The notes below the pieces were generated by a model that was not told where the DNA came from, did no database searches, and was given only the letters and a program-made list of their open reading frames with translations. Made by a program: the position numbers and the translations under genes. From Bacteroidota bacterium (lineage in GTDB: Bacteria; Bacteroidota; Bacteroidia; Bacteroidales; GCA-2748055): 10,863 nucleotides of DNA. Shown here in pieces: positions 6,289 to 10,863 of the stretch. The stretch is taken from assembly GCA_024244665.1 (NCBI GenBank), contig JAAEOI010000511.1, positions 1 to 10,863 of the forward strand, in the 5' to 3' direction. Positions within the stretch are counted from its first letter, which is position 1. Each line of letters starts with the position of its first letter.

Positions 6289-8304
6289 CTAATGGCCGGT
6301 CTTAACAAGTTCCAGGTTTCCTGCATAACCGCGCTCCGTACTCATGCGGCAAATATAGAGGCCAGCCGGCATCCCGGAAGCGTTCCAATCCACCCGGTGC
6401 TCACCTGCCGGAAATACCCCGTCAACCAGTGTCTCCACTTCTCGGCCCACCCGGTCAAATATCTCGATCTTTATCCTGCTCCCCGTTTCTATGCTATATG
6501 ATATGGTAGTGGCCACGCCAAAGGGATTGGGATAATTGGAATTTAGGCTGCACCTGAACCCTCTAGATCCCCTGTTTTCGAACCCAACGGTATGATCTAC
6601 CGTGTATAGCTCAATCCCATCGCCAGTCCCCAGGTTCCGGGAGTACTCTTTCTTTTCCCAGCTATTCCAGTGTTCATGTACCCCCAGGCTCTTCAGTGGA
6701 GAATCCTCATTCCCCGGATTGTAGACCAGGCCTGAAGGAGGATCGTCCGCCCGTGACGACTCATGCAGCCAGTTGTCCACATTCCCGTGCACATAGCGGC
6801 TGTTTTTGGGCTCCGATCTCAGGAAATCCACACATACTGATTCCAGGGCAATTACATCCTGCGACATAAGGAGACTGGCACAGTATTCATCCCCAAAGCT
6901 GTCAAACTTCACGATACCGTTCTGTATGTCTGAACCATACAAAGCTTCCACGATATAAAGGATCGTCTTATCCCTGATCTGGGGATGGCCAAGGATATCC
7001 ACCAGGTAATTATAGCTACCGTACTCCCGGGCCGGTAAAAACCCGATATTCCCATCCGTAAAATCGTGAACGGCCGCACATTTATGCAATCCACGGTGTG
7101 GATCCGGGTTGCCAAGGGAATCGGTCACATTGTTGGGTCCGAATCCCCACAGGTAGTTATTATCGGACCAGAACTCCAGTGTGGCTGTGGGAATGTAGAT
7201 TGATCCGTATAGATTTTTTGCACAGATCGTTACCCCGGCCATGGTGTGCCCCTTCATATTGGTCAGGTTGATCAGGTAATCAGACTCTGTGACCGATTTC
7301 ACCCAGAATATATCCGTCACAGTGGTATCGGCAAAATGAATTTTAGCCTCCAGGTCTCCCTGCGCGGAAATGTAACGTCCGCTCTCCGCTCCCTTCAGGT
7401 ACCCGGGATTCCCGACGAACCTAACCTTCCGGTACTCCTCCCCCGGATGGTTTTTGAAGGGATCCATGATATAGTCCGGAATCCTGGCCGACACATCGTA
7501 CACGGTGATCATGTCGCCGGGGATACCTACCTCCTCGACCAGGCTGGTGATCATTGACATCAGCAACTGGGGTGAGGGGCCGGGACTGTTGGCCTTTTCC
7601 TTGCCTCCACCGAGTCCCACCAGCAGGTTGGCCTTGATGGCAATCTTCTCCCCCGGGGCATATCCCACATCCCCGGTTCCTCTGCGTATATTGGCATCCC
7701 TGAACAGCCTGTCCCATCCATCATAGGAAGTCGTTGCCCCTGAGACAGCATCCAGCGAGAGAAGAAACATCCTGTTGACCCGTTCTGGATCCGTATTCTG
7801 ATCTTCCCACCAGAACCCATTGCCTGCTGAAGGATCGTAGCTTACGGCATCCGGATCATGTGCCCAGCTAACCCTCCCGGGGTGGATACCCCTGGCAATC
7901 CCCATGGGTTGGTTCAAGGGTTCAGGAGGAGTGAAAATTTCATTGCTCTGGCGCTTCACCGCAGCTCTAATATCCTGGGAGGAAGTCAGAAGCACCGTGC
8001 CTGATCCAACAGCGAGTGAAAGAAAAATCAGGACCGCAGCCAGGGTGACTCTTGATTCACGAAGTCTTCTCATGGCTTTCCTGAAAAAGGTGGTAGCGAT
8101 CACTGTCCCCAGCAGCCAGGCGATAAAGGCTGTAGCATTTGCCGCTGCCATACGCTGGCAGGGATAGGTGATGCGGCTGGGTTTTGGGATCACTCTCAGC
8201 AATAACCACACAATGGAGACTACTCCCAGTACGATAAAATAGAGTGTTCCCTTCGACCTAATGCCGGATCTTTTACGCTGGCATGATTCCTGGGCTGCTC
8301 TCAT
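6289..8304 (-). CDS. DUF362 protein with N-terminal membrane helices and T9SS type A sorting domain
   Basis: A 671-residue protein. Seen: a basic N-terminus, then three hydrophobic segments (about 20-40, 53-74, 86-108) with a YPCQR motif (47-51) between the first two; a DUF362-type region (about 130-575) with GIHPGRVSWAHDPDA, KIAIKANLL (220-228), KGHTMAGVTICAKNLYG (351-367) and GVHEHWNSW (541-549); and a C-terminal T9SS sorting domain (588-671) with NYPNPF, GREVETLV, PAGEHRVDW and PAGLYICRM. Known: DUF362 has no settled function, and some members carry Fe-S centres. The eight cysteines here are scattered with no ferredoxin-type CxxCxxC, so a classical cluster is unlikely. Combining membrane helices with a T9SS tail is odd, because T9SS cargo normally has a simple cleavable signal peptide. 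It is the last gene of the run, 26 bp after the CBM9/PKD gene. Domain calls are firm; function is unknown. Confidence 0.87.
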   Translation of the reverse strand: MRAAQESCQRKRSGIRSKGTLYFIVLGVVSIVWLLLRVIPKPSRITYPCQRMAAANATAFIAWLLGTVIATTFFRKAMRRLRESRVTLAAVLIFLSLAVGSGTVLLTSSQDIRAAVKRQSNEIFTPPEPLNQPMGIARGIHPGRVSWAHDPDAVSYDPSAGNGFWWEDQNTDPERVNRMFLLSLDAVSGATTSYDGWDRLFRDANIRRGTGDVGYAPGEKIAIKANLLVGLGGGKEKANSPGPSPQLLMSMITSLVEEVGIPGDMITVYDVSARIPDYIMDPFKNHPGEEYRKVRFVGNPGYLKGAESGRYISAQGDLEAKIHFADTTVTDIFWVKSVTESDYLINLTNMKGHTMAGVTICAKNLYGSIYIPTATLEFWSDNNYLWGFGPNNVTDSLGNPDPHRGLHKCAAVHDFTDGNIGFLPAREYGSYNYLVDILGHPQIRDKTILYIVEALYGSDIQNGIVKFDSFGDEYCASLLMSQDVIALESVCVDFLRSEPKNSRYVHGNVDNWLHESSRADDPPSGLVYNPGNEDSPLKSLGVHEHWNSWEKKEYSRNLGTGDGIELYTVDHTVGFENRGSRGFRCSLNSNYPNPFGVATTISYSIETGSRIKIEIFDRVGREVETLVDGVFPAGEHRVDWNASGMPAGLYICRMSTERGYAGNLELVKTGH

Positions 8305-8330
8305 TATATTCTATCTAGCTGTTTATAAGA

Positions 8331-9416
8331 TCATTTCGTCACCACATCCCACACCTTGGATCGTACGGATTTCCCTTCCGGCCCTTCTACCGACAGGATC
8401 ACGGTCCAGTTCCCGCCTTCAGTGTAGATATGTTGCGGATGTTGCCGGTCCGAGCTTGTTCCATCTCCGAAATCCCAGTGCCAGGAGTGTACCTCCCCCT
8501 CCGAGCGGTCCATGAACTGGATATTGCGCGTCTCGCGGTCAATCTCTGTAAAAGTCCAGTCTGCATCAATGGCCTTTCTGTATTTCTCCTCCAGGGGCAT
8601 CAGCCTGAATGCACAGAGATAGGAGGCGTCCCTGATCATCCGGATGTCGTGGGCAAGGTTCCTGAAGGTCTCCTTTTTACCCGTACCGTCATACTCAATG
8701 GTCAGCCACGACAGGCCGATCAATTCGTTCTCCTTCAGCCTGGACACCACAGACCGATCCATACCCTCAGGGGATGCAAAATCAAAGGGTGTTATGTAGA
8801 ATTCCATTTTCAGGGTACCGCTGTCGCCCGGCTCCAGGCGGTGGTCATATGCTACCTGCATATAAGGAAAGTCCTTGATCCAAGGTGCATTGCCCCATAC
8901 CATAGCCCAGTCCTTGTCCTTTACCGGGGTGAAAATATGGTAATTCTGGGCATGCCCACCATGCCCTTTGAAGTGGAGCTCCTGCCTGGAAAGCCTGTCG
9001 CTGTGTGGATTGCTTATATTGATGAAATTCCCGCCAGACAGATCAGCATCCACAACCAGTTCAAAAATATCCTGTGCAAGTCCGGAATCCTCAAAATCCC
9101 AGTAATCGTCGTAGGCCTCCACGTAGAAATAGAGCCTGTTCAGGCCCTTCACCCAGCCCACCTTTACTTTCAGGTCATAATCAGAAGGATCCTGTGCCAC
9201 GTCCTCGGCAGAGACCGTATTGATGAGTTGGTCGGACCCGATGACATAGGCATCCGGAACCCGTTCCCATTCCGAGAAATCTCCGTCGATTCCGGGTGTA
9301 TGCTCCCTTGGGAACTGGAAAATCATAAATTCAACCCCGGGCCGGGCGGCAGAAACAGAAACAAGCAGGATCACTGCTCCAATCGCTATCCATCCAATAC
9401 ATTTCAAACTCTTCAT
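8331..9416 (-). CDS. Secreted CBM9-like + PKD domain carbohydrate-binding protein
   Basis: A 361-residue protein. Seen: a signal peptide (1 to about 24, ending VSA-A, not a lipoprotein); a CBM9/DOMON-like beta-sandwich (about 38-270) opening with IDGDFSEW (43-50), followed by LYFYVEAYDDYWDF and DIFELVVDADLSGGNF, the usual layout of such domains; a linker; and a C-terminal PKD domain (about 290-361) with WDFGDG (314-319) and HPQHIYTEGGNWTV. Known: CBM9-like domains bind glycan chains or ends, and PKD domains are extracellular spacers or binding modules. No catalytic domain and no T9SS tail are visible, so this is probably a binding or scaffold protein for the locus glycan (inference). It lies 86 bp after the mutarotase-like gene and 26 bp before the DUF362 gene, in an operon-like run. 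Confidence 0.85.
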   Translation of the reverse strand: MKSLKCIGWIAIGAVILLVSVSAARPGVEFMIFQFPREHTPGIDGDFSEWERVPDAYVIGSDQLINTVSAEDVAQDPSDYDLKVKVGWVKGLNRLYFYVEAYDDYWDFEDSGLAQDIFELVVDADLSGGNFINISNPHSDRLSRQELHFKGHGGHAQNYHIFTPVKDKDWAMVWGNAPWIKDFPYMQVAYDHRLEPGDSGTLKMEFYITPFDFASPEGMDRSVVSRLKENELIGLSWLTIEYDGTGKKETFRNLAHDIRMIRDASYLCAFRLMPLEEKYRKAIDADWTFTEIDRETRNIQFMDRSEGEVHSWHWDFGDGTSSDRQHPQHIYTEGGNWTVILSVEGPEGKSVRSKVWDVVTK

Positions 9417-9498
9417 TTTTTTTGTCTATTGCGGCAATGTAAAAATAAATCGCCCTGAATCCCCCAGGTTCACATTTTGTAACAAACTATTCGCAACA

Positions 9499-9518
9499 GG
9501 TATCAATCGTCTGATACC
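9499..9518 (-). other. Perfect 7-bp inverted repeat over the stop codon of the mutarotase-like gene
   Basis: GGTATCA (9499-9505) and TGATACC (9512-9518) can form a 7-bp stem with a 6-base loop in either strand. The TGA stop of the upstream gene (9503-9505) is inside the stem. No T-tract follows on the minus strand, so it is not a standard intrinsic terminator. An RNA-stability, processing or partial-attenuation hairpin is possible. Confidence 0.4.
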
Positions 9519-10063
9519 ATCAACTCTCTTAGCTGTGCTTCTTTTCCGGCCGACCAGTACTTGCAATCAAGCTCCAGGAATACCGATGAATACGGGATGG
9601 TCCCATTGGTCTTTAACACCACGGCCTTGAAAAGCTTCGAGGCCTCATCGATCTTCACAAATACCGAATCGTGCAGGAGTACCTGGATATCCGATTCACC
9701 GGTGATCCCGCGTAATGTTTCCTTAAACTTCTCAATTCCAGGAACCAGATCCGTTGTCATATATCCCAGCTCCTTGTCCGTATAAATTATGGGTTTCACA
9801 TGGCTTGCGCCCTGGACTTGTTCCAGTGTATAGGACAGCACTTCCAGCAAAGGCTCCTCAGTATCTATGTAAACGATACCTTCTGCATTTTGCAGGGGGA
9901 ACGCCTTATCTACCACCAGGATCCAGTTCCGGTGCCCCAGCAGAGGAATTTCAGAATTAAGCTCCTGCTTCCAGTCAGACTGGGCAGGAGTATCAAGATT
10001 TTTATGATTGCATGATACGAACAGCAGGAAAGCTGTAATGATTGACAGTACTGTATTATTCAT
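9503..10063 (-). CDS. RbsD/FucU-like sugar mutarotase, predicted lipoprotein
   Basis: A 186-residue protein. Seen: a hydrophobic signal ending FVSC (Cys18; a slightly atypical lipobox with Phe at -3), then a domain resembling RbsD/FucU. LGHRNWILVVDKAFP (42-56) corresponds to the family pattern GHxxxIxxxDxxFP, with His44 and Asp52 at the same 8-residue spacing as the active-site His and Asp of FucU. A C-terminal TNGTIPYSSVFLE (152-164) matches the tail in which FucU has KYGNILL, with Tyr158 as counterpart. Known: RbsD and FucU interconvert anomers of ribose or fucose and are cytoplasmic. A lipid-anchored form would act outside the cytoplasm (inference). Length exceeds FucU (about 140) because of the signal and linker. 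It lies 58 bp after the sulfatase and 86 bp before the CBM9/PKD gene. Fold call is moderate to good; substrate is unknown and could be fucose, rhamnose or another sugar. Confidence 0.7.
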   Translation of the reverse strand: MNNTVLSIITAFLLFVSCNHKNLDTPAQSDWKQELNSEIPLLGHRNWILVVDKAFPLQNAEGIVYIDTEEPLLEVLSYTLEQVQGASHVKPIIYTDKELGYMTTDLVPGIEKFKETLRGITGESDIQVLLHDSVFVKIDEASKLFKAVVLKTNGTIPYSSVFLELDCKYWSAGKEAQLRELMVSDD

Positions 10064-10121
10064 AGGAAATATTAATTTATCTTATTGACGCTATATTACT
10101 TATCATCTCATCGCTCGAAGG

Positions 10122-10863
10122 TTATTCTTTTACAGGAAAAAGTTCGTTGGGAGTAGCATAAGGCTCTTCCCCAAGAGGACGTGCATTTATTCCCCTCTTT
10201 CCAAGATCACCGATATCCTTTTCCGCCCAATCCAGCTGTTTTGAAAGTCTGGCAACAACTTCCGGATATTCATCTGAAACATCGGTGGTCTCCCCGATGT
10301 CATTTTCCAGATCGTAAAGCACATATTTGTCGAAAAGAATCCTGTCTTCGGGAGCAATGTGTATGGGCCATTTTTCAAGGGCAATTGACCCTGAAGAAGG
10401 CTGATGTGGCCGGTGCAACTTCCATTTGCCCATCCTTACTGCCCTGAGATCCTGGTGCAGATAGTAAAAAAATGGTCGCTCAAGGGAAGCAGATTTCCCG
10501 TGAATGATCCCTGAAATATCCAACCCATCAATCACCCTGTCGGCCGGCAGATCAGCACCTGCGATCCGGGCAATGGTCGGAAGCAGATCAATGGTGGAAG
10601 TCACCAGGTCTGAACTTGATCCCGCCTCAATTTTACCGGGCGCCCTGATGATAAATGGAACCCGCAATCCGCCTTCCCAGGCTGAGGTCTTTGCCCCTCT
10701 CAGGGGAGAAGCGTTACCTCCATTCTCCCTTTTTATCCACCAGGGTCCGTTATCGCTGGTAAAAATCACATAAGTATTTTCATCAATGGCGGCTTCCTCC
10801 AGTGCAGTAAGAATTCTTCCAAGATTATAATCAATTTCTTCAATTACATCTCCGTAGAATCCA
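10122..10863 (-). CDS. S1-family arylsulfatase, C-terminal part (cut by window end)
   Basis: The frame is open from the window edge to the TAA at 10122, so 246 C-terminal residues are visible and the start lies outside. Seen: GFYGDVIEEIDYNLGRIL at the edge; VIFTSDNGPW (visible residues 32-41), whose Asp-Asn pair belongs to the S1 metal site; GAKTSAWEGGLRVPFIIRAPG, with the conserved active-site Lys and the EGGxRVP signature; DLLPTIARIAG; RAVRMGKWKLH; and LYDLENDIGETTDVSDEYPE. The catalytic CxPSR formylglycine motif would be N-terminal, off-window, so activity cannot be judged. Known: S1 sulfatases remove sulfate esters from glycans. It is the most upstream visible gene of the minus-strand run. 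Its subfamily, and so the sulfate position, cannot be called. Its presence beside rhamnosidases suggests a sulfated glycan (inference). Confidence 0.93.
   Translation of the reverse strand, partial: GFYGDVIEEIDYNLGRILTALEEAAIDENTYVIFTSDNGPWWIKRENGGNASPLRGAKTSAWEGGLRVPFIIRAPGKIEAGSSSDLVTSTIDLLPTIARIAGADLPADRVIDGLDISGIIHGKSASLERPFFYYLHQDLRAVRMGKWKLHRPHQPSSGSIALEKWPIHIAPEDRILFDKYVLYDLENDIGETTDVSDEYPEVVARLSKQLDWAEKDIGDLGKRGINARPLGEEPYATPNELFPVKE

Noticed and set aside
6289..8304. Ferredoxin-type Fe-S centre in the DUF362 protein
   Set aside because: The cysteines (8, 49, 361, 409, 475, 491, 585, 665) are widely spaced and form no CxxCxxC motif.
8430..9458. Long plus-strand open frame (342 codons) antisense to the CBM9/PKD gene
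   Set aside because: The minus-strand frame has a signal peptide and recognisable CBM9 and PKD motifs; the plus-strand translation has no domain pattern and is explained as a shadow of codon bias.
1..10863. CRISPR arrays, tRNA/rRNA genes, insertion sequences, SusC/SusD genes
   Set aside because: Both strands were read for repeat-spacer patterns, tRNA-like arms, transposase motifs and TonB-plug motifs; none was found.

Overview
This window looks like part of a carbohydrate-degradation locus of a Bacteroidota bacterium. The evidence is a type IX secretion (T9SS) C-terminal sorting domain, lipoprotein signal peptides on enzymes, two promoters matching the Bacteroidota primary-sigma consensus (TTG-type -33 and TAnnTTTG -7), weak or absent Shine-Dalgarno sequences, and several CAZyme-type genes. 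No SusC/SusD pair, regulator gene, RNA gene, mobile element or CRISPR array is visible, so the window is probably an internal slice of a larger locus. The genus cannot be called from this sequence.

Left half (1-4844, minus strand): a lipoprotein alpha-L-rhamnosidase of the GH78 type (1-1133, cut by the window start) lies downstream of a large secreted GH106-type alpha-L-rhamnosidase (1674-4844). They are separated by about 540 bp that hold the GH78 promoter and a small plus-strand ORF of unknown nature (1382-1645). Both rhamnosidase genes carry the same upstream regulatory module. An ungapped match runs from the -7 box through a conserved block further upstream, at identical distances from the two start codons. 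This suggests the two genes are controlled by one regulator.

Middle (5043-6269, plus strand): a GH99-like/WbsX-family lipoprotein is transcribed divergently from the GH106 gene and converges on the next gene with a 19-bp gap.

Right half (6289-10863, minus strand): a compact co-directional run in transcription order. It starts with an S1-family arylsulfatase (C-terminal part only), then a predicted lipoprotein with an RbsD/FucU sugar-mutarotase fold, a secreted CBM9-like plus PKD protein, and a DUF362 protein with N-terminal membrane helices and a C-terminal T9SS sorting domain. Gaps are 58, 86 and 26 bp, consistent with one operon. A perfect 7-bp inverted repeat overlaps the stop codon of the mutarotase-like gene.

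Working together (inference): two rhamnosidases of different families plus a sulfatase point to a rhamnose-containing, probably sulfated, polysaccharide, for example an algal or extracellular sulfated rhamnan-like or ulvan-like glycan. The GH99-like lipoprotein would attack another linkage, the CBM9/PKD protein would bind glycan, and the mutarotase-like lipoprotein would interconvert anomers of a released sugar outside the cytoplasm. The role of the DUF362 protein is unknown. The least expected items are the shared promoter module, the lipoprotein RbsD/FucU homologue, and the DUF362 protein combining membrane helices with a T9SS domain.
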